From the NCBI GenBank assembly GCA_964596345.1, contig CAZQSZ010000001.1:310001-374000 (forward strand): DNA of 64,000 bases, given 5' to 3'. Numbering within the stretch: the first letter of the stretch is position 1; each line of letters starts with the position of its first letter. This stretch comes from CADEDV01 sp964596345 (lineage in GTDB: Bacteria > Bacteroidota > Bacteroidia > Chitinophagales > Chitinophagaceae). This document shows positions 26,890 through 35,472 of this stretch, piece after piece. Both the position numbers and the translations under genes were made by a program. A model generated the notes under the pieces. The model did not search any database. It was not told the origin of the DNA and saw nothing but the letters and a program-made list of their open reading frames with translations.

Positions 26890-28254
26890 ATGAAACGTAC
26901 TATATTTATTTTATCGGTCTTATCTCTTTCTGTCGCTTCCTGCGACAAAAAGATAGAGTTGTTTCCCTACCAGAGTGTAGCCGAGGAAATTGCTCTTACC
27001 TCTGATGCCAATGTTAAAAAAGTACTTAGTGGTGCTTATGATGGAATTTCTGATGGGGACTTGTACGGGGGAAATATCCTTCTGTTTTCTGAACTACTGG
27101 CAGCTAATGACGAAATACGATGGGAAGGAACCTTTAACCAGCCCGATGAGATCTGGCAAAAAGCAATGATCACCACCAATAGCTTTGTGAGAGATACCTG
27201 GCTTGATGCATACGATGCTATTAATAGGGCCAACAATGTACTCAGTGCTATTAATATTGTAGCGACTGCTGATCAGAACAGGGTAAAGGGGGAAGCTTTG
27301 TATATAAGGGCCTGTATGTATTTTGAATTGGTGAAGCTGTATGCTAAACCTTATAGTGCAGGTAATATAACCTCCAACCTGGGTGTTCCATTAATCTTAA
27401 CTCCTACAAGGGGAATTGACGGATCTTCAAAAGTTCCAAGAAGTACAGTAGAGCAGACATACACTCAAATCCTGGCTGATTTTAATGAAGCTGAGAGCTT
27501 GCTTCCTTCTGTAAACCCCGGTTCAAATGCAACCACAAGAATGGTATTTGCAACCAAAGCGGCAGCAGCAGCTATGCTATCAAGGGTATATTTACAAATG
27601 GAAAACTATCCGGGTGCCAGGGATGCGGCTAACAGGGCTATTACGGAGGCAACTACCAACGGAAGAAGCCTGTCTGCTACTTATTCAGGAGCGTTTAATA
27701 ATACCGTGAATTCAGCAGAATACCTTTTTGCCATGCAGGTAAGTGCCCAGGATGGGGATAATAACATGCATTTGTATTGGTCTATCCCCACCTATGGAGG
27801 AAGAGATGGCGATGTTTCTATACAACCAAGCCACCTTGCTTTATATGATCCACTTGATACAAGATTAGCTTTGTTTTACTCAGGGGCTGGTGATATGCGC
27901 AGTGGTAAATGGCAACAGCAATACAGGGTTTTGCCAATTATACGCCTGGCAGAAATGTACCTTACCCGTGCAGAAGCAAACTTCAGGGCAGGTACTGCTG
28001 TTGGTGCTACACCGGTAGCGGATTACAATCGTACACACCAAAGAGCAGGCCTGACTGCGGCAGTTGCTGTAACACTGGCTGATATTCTTTTAGAAAGAAA
28101 GCTGGAACTGGCGCATGAAGGGCATGCTATTGCTGATGTAAAAAGATTAAAACTCAGTGTAGACGGATTTGCATACAATGCTGACAAATTAGTATTCCCT
28201 ATTCCCCAGCGTGAAGTAGATGCAGCTGGCCTGGTCCAGAATCCCGGTTATTAA
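26890..28254 (+). CDS. SusD/RagB family outer-membrane lipoprotein
   Basis: The 454-residue lipoprotein (signal ending LSVASC) has the SusD TPR-like helical fold: ANNVLSAI, GEALYIRACMYFELVKLYAKPY near residue 130-155, and the C-terminal RLAEMYLTRAEANFRAG plus LLERKLELAHEGHAIADVKR. It captures substrate at the lid of the SusC channel. It is shorter than many SusD proteins (often 500 or more residues). It overlaps no other gene and ends in a strong bidirectional terminator, so the SusCD pair is a complete two-gene operon. Confidence 0.95.
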   Translation: MKRTIFILSVLSLSVASCDKKIELFPYQSVAEEIALTSDANVKKVLSGAYDGISDGDLYGGNILLFSELLAANDEIRWEGTFNQPDEIWQKAMITTNSFVRDTWLDAYDAINRANNVLSAINIVATADQNRVKGEALYIRACMYFELVKLYAKPYSAGNITSNLGVPLILTPTRGIDGSSKVPRSTVEQTYTQILADFNEAESLLPSVNPGSNATTRMVFATKAAAAAMLSRVYLQMENYPGARDAANRAITEATTNGRSLSATYSGAFNNTVNSAEYLFAMQVSAQDGDNNMHLYWSIPTYGGRDGDVSIQPSHLALYDPLDTRLALFYSGAGDMRSGKWQQQYRVLPIIRLAEMYLTRAEANFRAGTAVGATPVADYNRTHQRAGLTAAVAVTLADILLERKLELAHEGHAIADVKRLKLSVDGFAYNADKLVFPIPQREVDAAGLVQNPGY

Positions 28255-28284
28255 GCATTATAGACAGAGTTTAAAACTGGATAT

Positions 28285-28318
28285 AAAAAAATCCCTCGTT
28301 TAAAACGAGGGATTTTTT
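28285..28318. terminator. Bidirectional terminator after susD and rng
   Basis: A near-perfect inverted repeat has a GC core (ATCCCTCG with CGAGGGAT) and long A-run and T-run arms around 28285-28318. It lies between the convergent susD and rng genes and can serve both. Confidence 0.93.
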
Positions 28319-29874
28319 TATAATTTGATCTCTTCACCATGCTGATCAAAGAATTTGTATTCCGTCAGGTGGCAATTGGTATCCTGTACCAGTTTTGTTT
28401 TCTGGCCAAATTTCTTGTTCCATTTTGCCATTTTAGTGGACCATGGCCAGCCTTTGGTGAGATAGGCATACATAATAGGATGCACCAGCAGTGTCAGGCT
28501 TGCATTCTTATGCGTAATAAGATAACTGAGATTTTTTTCAATCTCATCTTCCAGCAATAGCGTTGAAGATATCTTACCGGTTCCATTACAGCTCGGGCAA
28601 AGCTCCTGCGTATTGATATTCATTTCTGGTTTCATCCGCTGCCGGGTGATCTGCATCAGCCCGAACTTGGAAATTGGAAGCACCGCATGCTTGGCCCTGT
28701 CGGGTGCCATAAACTCTTCCATCTTCTCCATCAGTTTCCTTTTGTTCTCGGGAAACTTCATGTCAATAAAATCAATCACAATGATACCACCGAGGTCACG
28801 GAGGCGTAATTGTCTTGCCACTTCTTCTGCTGCTTCGAGGTTTGTTTCCAGGGCATTTTGTTCCTGGTTATTACTAACGCTTTTATAGCCGCTGTTAATA
28901 TCAATTACATGGAGGGCTTCGGTATGCTCAATGATGAGGTAGGCACCACTGTTGAGGTTAACCGTTTTGCCAAAAGAGGACTTTACCTGCTTGGTAATAC
29001 CAAAGGAATCAAAAATGGGAGAACCGTTCTGGTAAAATGAAACGATATCTGCTTTCTCCGGGGCAATACGCTGGATATAATTTTTTGTATCCGTGAAGAT
29101 ATTCTTGTCATTCACCACGATCTTGTTGAAGTCTTCATTCAGCAGGTCACGCAAAATACTGGTGGCTTTTGTTTGCTCACTCAGGATCTTGGCTGGCGCC
29201 ACGGCGCCTTTCAGGTTGGTTTGAATGCTCTTCCACATCTCCACAAGGGCAGAAAGATCTTCATGCAGTTCGGCTGTATTCTTTCCTTCGGCAGCAGTAC
29301 GGACGATCACCCCAAAATTTTTCGGTTTAATAGCCTCTACTATTTTCTGGAGCCTTTTTCTTTCCTCTGAAGAATGAATTTTACGGGATACCGCAACGAT
29401 ATCATTAAAAGGGGTAACCACAACAAACCTTCCGGGTAGTGATAACTCACAACTTAGCCGGGGTCCTTTTGCTGCAATGGGTTCTTTTAATATCTGCACC
29501 AGTATATTCGGCTTACCACCCAGCACTTCATTGATCTTACCGGTCTTGATGATCTCCGGCTCAATTGTGAATTTGCCAAAATCCAGCCCGCCCTGCTCAC
29601 TCTTATCATTCATACACATGGTCGTGAACTTCAGCAGTGATTTGGCATAAGGGCTCAGGTCGGTGTAGTGAAGAAAGGCATCCTTCTCAAATCCAACATC
29701 CACGAATGCGGCATTTAATCCCGGTATCAGTTTTTTTACTTTACCAAGATAAAGGTCGCCTACGGCAAAACGGGCATCGCTTTTCTCGCTATGCAGTTCT
29801 ACCAGCTTCTTATCTTCCAGCAGGGCAATTTCAACACCCTGGGGAGCGACATTAATAATAAGTTCTTTGTTCAT
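28318..29874 (-). CDS. rng: Ribonuclease G/E family endoribonuclease
   Basis: The 518-residue protein has an S1 RNA-binding domain near the N-terminus (about 35-110, GDLYLGKVKKLIPGLNAAFVDVG). The RNase E/G catalytic domain follows, with the acidic metal-binding sites HVIDINSG (near 323) and IIVIDFIDM (near 366). A zinc-link CPSCNGTGK is near residue 423. The C-terminal domain lacks the long degradosome scaffold of RNase E. It processes 5S/16S rRNA and mRNA in the cytosol. It is downstream of the mS38-like ribosomal peptide gene and TPR gene, all on the minus strand, a usual Bacteroidota order. Confidence 0.97.
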   Translation of the reverse strand: MNKELIINVAPQGVEIALLEDKKLVELHSEKSDARFAVGDLYLGKVKKLIPGLNAAFVDVGFEKDAFLHYTDLSPYAKSLLKFTTMCMNDKSEQGGLDFGKFTIEPEIIKTGKINEVLGGKPNILVQILKEPIAAKGPRLSCELSLPGRFVVVTPFNDIVAVSRKIHSSEERKRLQKIVEAIKPKNFGVIVRTAAEGKNTAELHEDLSALVEMWKSIQTNLKGAVAPAKILSEQTKATSILRDLLNEDFNKIVVNDKNIFTDTKNYIQRIAPEKADIVSFYQNGSPIFDSFGITKQVKSSFGKTVNLNSGAYLIIEHTEALHVIDINSGYKSVSNNQEQNALETNLEAAEEVARQLRLRDLGGIIVIDFIDMKFPENKRKLMEKMEEFMAPDRAKHAVLPISKFGLMQITRQRMKPEMNINTQELCPSCNGTGKISSTLLLEDEIEKNLSYLITHKNASLTLLVHPIMYAYLTKGWPWSTKMAKWNKKFGQKTKLVQDTNCHLTEYKFFDQHGEEIKL

Positions 29875-30115
29875 TACAGCTTACATAAATGAAAACACCT
29901 TCGATGCTGTAAACACCGGATTGCCAGGAACCGTACCGACTGCGGAAATAACCTGTGGGAGAATGTCTGAAGCAGATTGGTGGGCTGCAAACCTGTACGG
30001 CAAACAAACCGGCGGACTGAGAGCTTGTTAATCAGTTAACTGGTTTACCAGTTGATCAGGAGTTTCTGTAAATATTAAAATACCCGATTAACCAATAAAC
30101 CAATTAACGAATAAA
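29875..30115. other. Leader region upstream of rng with imperfect repeats
   Basis: This 241-base gap has no gene. It holds a perfect hairpin AACTGGT-TT-ACCAGTT (30038-30053) and variants of TTAAC(T)GGTT around it (ATCAGTTAAC 30031-30040, ATTAACCAATAAACCAATTAACG 30086-30108). As the transcript into rng on the minus strand, it could be a structured 5' leader; RNase E leaders are known to autoregulate, but nothing here proves it. Confidence 0.35.
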
Positions 30116-30211
30116 CTACTTGTTTCTCTTCTTATGACGGTTCTTTCTCAGTCTTTTTTTACGCTTATGCGTCGCAATTTTATGACGCTTCCTTTTTTTA
30201 CCACAAGGCAT
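30116..30211 (-). CDS. Small basic ribosomal-type protein (AURKAIP1/COX24, bS22-like)
   Basis: A 31-codon frame starts ATG CCT TGT GGT AAA and ends TAG. The peptide is very basic (about two thirds Lys, Arg, His): MPCGKKRKRHKIATHKRKK, then RLRKNRHKKRNK. It matches the short AURKAIP1/COX24 (mS38/bS22) family found in Bacteroidota with a MPxGKKRKRHK start. In mitochondria and mycobacteria this family is a small-subunit ribosomal protein at the decoding centre. It is between rng and a TPR gene, in the usual order. Confidence 0.88.
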   Translation of the reverse strand: MPCGKKRKRHKIATHKRKKRLRKNRHKKRNK

Positions 30212-30252
30212 ACTCAAATAATTTTTAATTCTTGTTTATAATAAGTTCTTAT

Positions 30253-30273
30253 CCTGAGCCCGGTCGAAGGGCT
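30253..30273. repeat. CCTGAGC...GTCGAAGGG intergenic element
   Basis: The sequence CCTGAGCCCGGTCGAAGGGC is a hairpin (AGCCC 30257-30261 with GGGCT 30269-30273). I recognise the CCTGAGC-xxx-GTCGAAGGG text as a very common intergenic element in Bacteroidota and other bacteria; only this copy is in the window. It sits just after the TPR gene's stop on the minus strand. Confidence 0.5.
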
Positions 30274-30274
30274 T

Positions 30275-31171
30275 CTATTTCTTAAGCTCCTGAATTCTTT
30301 TCTCGATCTCTTTCCTGGCATCAGCACGGGTGATATATTTTAAACTCTCCCCGTACCAGCTGATAGCTTTCTCTTTCTTCCCGGTTCTTTCACACACATC
30401 AGCCAGCATTAAAACGGTCTCCACATTATCTGGCTGCAGGCGATGTACAGTTTCCAAACGGCTGATGGCTTTGTCATATTGCCCGGAATACAAAGAGCCT
30501 TTCGCTAACGTCATCTGGGCATATATATTGGTACTGTCCTTATCAGTTACTTCTTTGATTTTTGAAATACCCACCATCGGAGCGTCAGAGATATTTCCAA
30601 AGAGATAACAGGCACCCAGACCAATTTTGGCTGAATCGTTATCAGGATTGATCTTCAAAGACCTTTCAAACAAATCTTTGGCCTGCAATGCTTTCCACTT
30701 TACCAATTCGGGATCACGATCCATTTGCAGGTTATCCAAAAATAAGTGGGCAGCAAAGGTGAGGGTTTTTTCCGAATTTTCCAATCTGGCAGCTTCGGCT
30801 TCATACCAGGCATAAGGCTCAAAAATCCGGGCTGAATCACCCCAAAAATGAGATAATTGGTGAAATACCTTTAATTGCTGGTCTTTTATATCGCCTCTTG
30901 AGATAGAATTTTCCAACGTATTGAGCCGTACCACTTGCCCGGCATTCAGTTGTTTCTTGGCCATTAACAGGATGGTATCAATAGTAATGCTGCTTTTGGC
31001 TGGGCCGTGATCATGCCCGTCATCTTCACTATGCGCCTGGTTTTCAGTTGCAGCTACCGGCTTTTTAGGGGGAATGGTAGGCCCGAACCTATAAATAGCA
31101 GCTACAATTACAACAGCTACGGCAACAGTGATCCATTGAGGTTTCTTCACAATAAAAATTTCAGAGGGCAA
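30275..31171 (-). CDS. Membrane-anchored TPR protein
   Basis: The 298-residue protein has one N-terminal membrane helix (about 14-29) and then a His/Asp-rich patch (SEDDGHDHG, about 46-55). A helical region from about 65 holds TPR-like units near 165-270 (DLFERSLKINPDNDSAKIGLGACY, AQMTLAKGSLYSGQYDKAISRL, ADVCERTGKKEKAISWYGESL). TPR proteins mediate protein-protein contact; the partner is unknown. It is in the rng/HU block, separated from HU by 66 bases. The conserved position next to HU is seen in other Bacteroidota, but I know of no defined function. Confidence 0.88.
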   Translation of the reverse strand: MPSEIFIVKKPQWITVAVAVVIVAAIYRFGPTIPPKKPVAATENQAHSEDDGHDHGPAKSSITIDTILLMAKKQLNAGQVVRLNTLENSISRGDIKDQQLKVFHQLSHFWGDSARIFEPYAWYEAEAARLENSEKTLTFAAHLFLDNLQMDRDPELVKWKALQAKDLFERSLKINPDNDSAKIGLGACYLFGNISDAPMVGISKIKEVTDKDSTNIYAQMTLAKGSLYSGQYDKAISRLETVHRLQPDNVETVLMLADVCERTGKKEKAISWYGESLKYITRADARKEIEKRIQELKK

Positions 31172-31237
31172 AGTTACCTCAAACCCCTGAACAAGCTTCA
31201 GTAATTAAGGGAGAATGTTTGAAAGGCGTATAATATC

Positions 31238-31558
31238 TTATTCTGCATCATCACCAGGTCCGGGGTCTGGTTTAGGTTCTTTTAACTTCTTGACCTCGGC
31301 AACAAATTCTTTAGCTGGCTTGAACGCAGGTATATAATGCTCAGGGATATGTACTGCAATATTCTTTTTAATATTACGTCCGATCTTAGCTGCTCTTTTC
31401 TTGGTAATAAAGCTGCCAAATCCACGAATATAAATATTCTCACCCGCGGCGAGGGTGTCTTTTACTTCCTTAAACATGGTTTCAAGGGTCACCAGGACAT
31501 CAACCTTGGGTATCCCTGTTTTTTCTGAAATCTGGTTAACGAGATCGGCTTTTCTCAT
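31238..31558 (-). CDS. HU/IHF-family DNA-binding protein
   Basis: The 106-residue protein begins MRKADLVNQISEKTGI and has the HU/IHF signature IRGFGSFITKKRAAKIGRN, the DNA-bending arm. The C-terminus runs beyond the usual 90 residues into an acidic Pro/Asp/Glu-rich tail (KEPKPDPGPGDDAE). It should compact and bend DNA. It is divergent from mutY, with 142 bases between them that probably hold both promoters. Confidence 0.95.
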   Translation of the reverse strand: MRKADLVNQISEKTGIPKVDVLVTLETMFKEVKDTLAAGENIYIRGFGSFITKKRAAKIGRNIKKNIAVHIPEHYIPAFKPAKEFVAEVKKLKEPKPDPGPGDDAE

Positions 31559-31700
31559 TGTTGCAGGTTTTTAATGGTTTTCGAATGCCAATTTATGATA
31601 AAATAATATGATTGTCAACAGGATAGGCAGTTTTTTTTAAAACAAAAGCCACAGGAATTTGAAAAATGAAGGATATTTAAAGCTTAAATAGCCAGGACTA

Positions 31701-32798
31701 TTGAAAACAACCGACAAAATTGATCTAAAAAGAAGGTTTCCCAGCCTGCTAATGAAATGGAACCGGGACCACAATAACCGGGAAATGCCCTGGAAAGGTG
31801 AAAAAGACCCCTATAAGATATGGTTGAGCGAGATCATACTACAGCAAACCAGGGTGGAGCAGGGATGGGGCTATTATAATAAGTTCATCAGCACCTTTCC
31901 GGATGTTCTGCAACTTGCAAAAGCAAAGGATGAAAAAATCTTTAAGCTGTGGGAAGGGTTGGGTTATTATAGCCGTTGCCGGAACCTGATAGCCTCGGCC
32001 CGCTTGATTGCTACTGAAAGAAAAGGGAAGTTCCCGGATAACTATGAAGAAATAAAAGTCTTGAAAGGTGTGGGCCCCTATACAGCTGCTGCAATCAGCT
32101 CTTTTGCTTTTAATCTTCCTTATGCCGTTGTAGATGGCAATGTGTTCAGGGTGCTTGCCCGTGTATTCGGGATTGATAAACCAACGGATAGTACAGACGG
32201 GAAAAAATATTTCACGCAACTCGCAGAAGAGCTGCTTGATAAAAAACAACCAGGCCTCTATAACCAGGCTATTATGGATTTTGGAGCAGTGGTTTGTAAG
32301 CCCGTTTCTCCTTTATGCGGAAGCTGTTGTTTCCAAAAAAAATGTACTGCTTTCCGGGAAAACAAGGTGAATGAGTTGCCGGTAAAAGAGAAAAAAATAA
32401 AGATCCGGAAACGCTGGTTCTATTACCTGGTGTTTGACTATAAGAACCAGGCGGCAATCCGGCAGCGGACAGAAAAAGATATCTGGCAGGATCTGTATGA
32501 ATTTCCCCTGGTTGAATCTTCCATAGAACTGGATAAAAAAGCCCTGTTGCAGCAAATTGAAAAAAGAAAATTATTCGATATAAAAGATGCTGAATTAATT
32601 TCCATTTCTCCTTTATTTAAACAACAGCTCTCTCATCAACTCATAGCCGGGCAGTTCATCAGATTCAAAGTAAAAAGAAAATCTTCCGGGGCTGATTCCT
32701 GGCAATGGATAACAAAGGATAAGATGGGAAAATATGCATTCCCCCGGTTCATTAACCAGTATCTTAAGGAAAAGACCGGCCGGCAAAGTTTATTCTGA
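31701..32798 (+). CDS. mutY: A/G-specific adenine glycosylase MutY
   Basis: The 365-residue glycosylase uses a TTG start (31701), since the usual MutY N-terminus fits it; the first ATG (31752) would remove 17 residues. The catalytic Glu44 is in WLSEIILQQTRV. The helix-hairpin-helix is LKGVGPYTAAAI (121-132) and the catalytic Asp145 is in VVDGNVFR. The [4Fe-4S] cluster has Cys198, Cys205, Cys208 and Cys214 in the exact C-x6-C-x2-C-x5-C spacing. A NUDIX-like C-terminal domain reads 8-oxoG. It removes adenine mispaired with 8-oxoguanine. It starts the conserved mutY-ssb-gldE-gldD run. Confidence 0.96.
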   Translation: MKTTDKIDLKRRFPSLLMKWNRDHNNREMPWKGEKDPYKIWLSEIILQQTRVEQGWGYYNKFISTFPDVLQLAKAKDEKIFKLWEGLGYYSRCRNLIASARLIATERKGKFPDNYEEIKVLKGVGPYTAAAISSFAFNLPYAVVDGNVFRVLARVFGIDKPTDSTDGKKYFTQLAEELLDKKQPGLYNQAIMDFGAVVCKPVSPLCGSCCFQKKCTAFRENKVNELPVKEKKIKIRKRWFYYLVFDYKNQAAIRQRTEKDIWQDLYEFPLVESSIELDKKALLQQIEKRKLFDIKDAELISISPLFKQQLSHQLIAGQFIRFKVKRKSSGADSWQWITKDKMGKYAFPRFINQYLKEKTGRQSLF

Positions 32799-32829
32799 TG
32801 TTAAATCAGCCAGCCCTTCTAATTTTTTG

Positions 32830-32860
32830 TTGGTTGCCCCTGAAAAAGAAATTAACTTTA
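32830..32860 (+). promoter_or_regulatory. Possible Bacteroidota-type promoter for ssb
   Basis: TTG at 32830-32832 and TAACTTTA at 32853-32860 are 20 bases apart and resemble the -33 TTG and -7 TAnnTTTG elements, with one mismatch. It lies in the 111-base gap between mutY and ssb, 50 bases before the ssb ATG. Confidence 0.35.
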
Positions 32861-32909
32861 AAGAGCATTGTCAGCCGCAGATGATTTTTTAACCTAAAGG
32901 AATAAATCT

Positions 32910-33341
32910 ATGAGAGGCGTAAACCGAGTAATGCTTATTGGCAACCTGGGGAAAGATCCTGATGTTCAGTTCCTGGAAGGGAATATTGCCGTTGCTAAAT
33001 TTCCACTGGCCACTACCGAAACTTTTAAGGACCGTTCCGGCAAACTGGTCTCCCAAACAGAATGGCACACGGTCGTGTTATGGCGGGGCCTGGCCGAACT
33101 GGCGCAGAAATACCTTCACAAAAGCAGTCTTGTCTATATTGAAGGCCGGTTGAGAACCCGTAGTTGGGAAGATAAAGATGGCAACCGCAAATTTGCCACA
33201 GAAGTAGTAGGAGACAATCTCATCATGCTCGATAAAAGAGCCGATGGAGTCGGGGGTGCCGGCCATGGAGATTCGGGTATAGAGGGAATGGGCGGATCGG
33301 ATATGCCTATGGGAGATCCTTCCGAAAGTCTGCCATTCTGA
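32910..33341 (+). CDS. ssb: Single-stranded DNA-binding protein
   Basis: The 143-residue protein has the OB-fold sequence MRGVNRVMLIGNLGKDPDVQ, then EWHTVVLWRGLAELAQKYL and GRLRTRSWEDKDGNRKFATEVV. After a Gly-rich linker it ends DPSESLPF, so the acidic tip is weaker than the usual DDIPF: it keeps the final Pro-Phe that SSB partners bind, but with one nearby acidic residue fewer. It protects single-stranded DNA in replication and repair. It stands between mutY and gldE, 111 and 97 bases apart. Confidence 0.96.
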   Translation: MRGVNRVMLIGNLGKDPDVQFLEGNIAVAKFPLATTETFKDRSGKLVSQTEWHTVVLWRGLAELAQKYLHKSSLVYIEGRLRTRSWEDKDGNRKFATEVVGDNLIMLDKRADGVGGAGHGDSGIEGMGGSDMPMGDPSESLPF

Positions 33342-33383
33342 AATAGAAAACTATAAAAGCATATTTTTGCGCAAGCAATCAGC

Positions 33384-33407
33384 AGGCAGGCCACCAGACC
33401 TGCCTTT
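33384..33407 (+). terminator. Hairpin terminator after ssb
   Basis: A 7-bp perfect stem (AGGCAGG 33384-33390, CCTGCCT 33399-33405) is followed by TT, a short T-run. It is between ssb and gldE, so it may stop ssb transcripts and give gldE its own promoter. Its T-run is weak. Confidence 0.55.
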
Positions 33408-33438
33408 ATGATTCATTCTCTAACCAAAATACCCGGCA

Positions 33439-34782
33439 TTGGACAGTCATACGGACATCCATTTATTGAACGACTTGTTTTCTTTTACACTTTTAGCGGC
33501 TAACCCGCAGGGTAATATCATTCTTATCATTTTACTGTTGGCGCTGGTCACTCTTGCTTTTGTGATCTCGGGCTCTGAAGTCGCCTTGTTCTCACTGGGC
33601 AGCAAGGATATCAATATGCTGAAGACAAAACAGCATACTGCGGCCAAAAAAATCACAGAGCTGCTGGAAGAACCGAAAGAAGTATATGCATCGCTACTGA
33701 TAGCCGGGACTTTTATCAATATCTGCATCATTGTTCTGTCCAATTACCTGGCTGACCAATTTATCAATTTTGGTAAAATCCCCCAATGGCTGGAAATTCT
33801 CAGTAAAGCATTGGTGATCGCATTTATACTGGTATTTTTTGGGAGGCTGATGCCCAAAGTTGCAGCTACCCAGAATAACCTACGGTTTGCTTATGGTACT
33901 TCTTTTATTGTTGAAACCCTGCACCTGATGCTTCGCCGGATCAGCCGCTGGATCGTCTCACTGGCAGATGGTATCGGCAGAAGATTAGGTGCTAACCGGT
34001 CAGAAGCTATCAGTATCCAGGAATTAGATGAGGCTATTGATATCAAAACAGATGAGGAGGCCTCACCAGCCGAAAAAAATATCATGAAAGGGATTGTGAA
34101 GTTTGGGAATATATCTGTGAAACAGATCATGCGGAGCCGGCTGGATGTAAGTGGCATTGATTATAACAGTGGATTTAAGGAGCTGATCAAAAAAGTGGAA
34201 GAGCTTCATTATTCAAGATTGCCGGTGTATAAGGAAAGCCTGGATGAAATAGCCGGTATTATTAATACCAAAGACCTGCTACCTTTCTTAAACGAAGCCG
34301 AAAACTTCGACTGGCATCCTTTAATGCGCCAGCCTTTTTTTGTTCCGGAAGCAAAACTGATTGAAGACCTGTTGAAGGATTTTCAGCATAAACATATTCA
34401 TTTTGCAGTGGTGGTAGATGAGTTTGGAGGCACCAGTGGTATTGTCACAATGGAAGATGTGCTGGAAGAAGTGATCGGTGAAATCAAGGATGAATTTGAC
34501 GAAGAAGAAAGCGGCAACCGGAAACTGGATGATCAAAATTACCTGTTTGAAGGAAAAACAATGATCAATGATATGTGCAAGCTGATGAAACTACCCATGG
34601 ACACATTTGACCAGGTCAGGGGTGAAAGCGAATCAGTCGGGGGATTGGTATTAGAGTTAACGGGTGAGTTTCCTGCAGCCAATACTATGGTCAGTGCCGG
34701 CGATTTTGATTTTACAGTATTGGAAACAGATAACAACCGCATCCGTCTCGTAAAAGTGACCATTAATCCTAAAGAAAAATGA
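33439..34782 (+). CDS. gldE: Gliding motility-associated protein GldE (CNNM/CBS domain)
   Basis: The 447-residue protein begins at a TTG (MDSHTDIHLLNDLF), a usual start for this family. Four membrane segments (about 24-45, 75-95, 110-130 and a further one near 150) form a CNNM/DUF21 domain. Two CBS domains follow (about 215-345, including YSRLPVYKESLDEIAGIINTKDLLPF and FGGTSGIVTMEDVLEEVIGEI). A CorC_HlyC transporter-associated domain (about 365-445) ends it. GldE is a partner or paralogue in the gliding/T9SS-linked gene set and is always near gldD in this phylum. Its exact role (perhaps metal transport) is unknown. Its stop overlaps gldD's start. Confidence 0.93.
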   Translation: MDSHTDIHLLNDLFSFTLLAANPQGNIILIILLLALVTLAFVISGSEVALFSLGSKDINMLKTKQHTAAKKITELLEEPKEVYASLLIAGTFINICIIVLSNYLADQFINFGKIPQWLEILSKALVIAFILVFFGRLMPKVAATQNNLRFAYGTSFIVETLHLMLRRISRWIVSLADGIGRRLGANRSEAISIQELDEAIDIKTDEEASPAEKNIMKGIVKFGNISVKQIMRSRLDVSGIDYNSGFKELIKKVEELHYSRLPVYKESLDEIAGIINTKDLLPFLNEAENFDWHPLMRQPFFVPEAKLIEDLLKDFQHKHIHFAVVVDEFGGTSGIVTMEDVLEEVIGEIKDEFDEEESGNRKLDDQNYLFEGKTMINDMCKLMKLPMDTFDQVRGESESVGGLVLELTGEFPAANTMVSAGDFDFTVLETDNNRIRLVKVTINPKEK

Positions 34783-35396
34783 CAGGGATGTTTATAATGA
34801 AAAGAAAGTTTTTAATTATTGCGGCGTTCATTCTTGCTTGTTCCCTGTTGGTGATATCCTGCAACAGCAATTATACCTATAAGAAAAAAGGCTATTTCAA
34901 AATTGATTTCCCGGAAAAGAAGTACCAGTTATTCGATAAACCAGGTTATCCCTATTCTTTTGAATACCCCGTCTATGCCATAGTGATGAAAGATTCCAGT
35001 TTTTTTGGAGATGCTACCGAAAACCCCTGGTGGATCAATATTGATGTGCCGCAGTTTGGCGGCAGGATCTATATCAGTTATAAAGAAGTGGCCAAAAGTA
35101 ACTTTGATTCCCTCGTTAATGATGCTTTTAAAATGGCCTATCGGAAGCATACAGATATTTCGACAGGGATTAACGACAGCCTCGTACAAACAGCCAATGG
35201 GGTGGAGGGGATTTATTTTTCATTAGCTGGCAACACAGCTACTGCCAACCAATTTTTTTTGACCGACTCCACTACTCACTTCCTGAGAGGAGCCCTGTAT
35301 TTCGATGCCGCACCCAATGAGGATTCGTTGGGCATAGTGAATGATTTTCTTAAAAAAGACCTTCTGCATTTGGTGAATACGCTGAAGTGGAAATAA
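34779..35396 (+). CDS. gldD: Gliding motility lipoprotein GldD
   Basis: The 205-residue lipoprotein (signal ending LVISC) has the GldD signature KKKGYFKIDFPEKKYQLFDKPGYPYSFEYPVYA and FYLTDSTTHFLRGALYF (here FFLTDSTTHF). GldD is required for gliding motility and T9SS function in Flavobacterium. The ATG at 34779 overlaps gldE's TGA (ATGA), though in-frame ATGs at 34788 and 34797 are possible and the lipobox fits all of them. Its presence marks a lineage with gliding and type IX secretion parts, but the other core genes (gldKLMN) are not in this window. Confidence 0.95.
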   Translation: MTGMFIMKRKFLIIAAFILACSLLVISCNSNYTYKKKGYFKIDFPEKKYQLFDKPGYPYSFEYPVYAIVMKDSSFFGDATENPWWINIDVPQFGGRIYISYKEVAKSNFDSLVNDAFKMAYRKHTDISTGINDSLVQTANGVEGIYFSLAGNTATANQFFLTDSTTHFLRGALYFDAAPNEDSLGIVNDFLKKDLLHLVNTLKWK

Positions 35397-35472
35397 CAAA
35401 AAGTGTCTTTTAATTCAAACAGGATTTCAGTATAGCGATTTTCTTTGTTAATTTGAGACATAACCTGAACTA

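Noticed and set aside
29875..30115. tRNA or riboswitch in the rng leader
   Set aside because: No cloverleaf, CCA end or recognised aptamer core could be found; only simple inverted repeats are visible.
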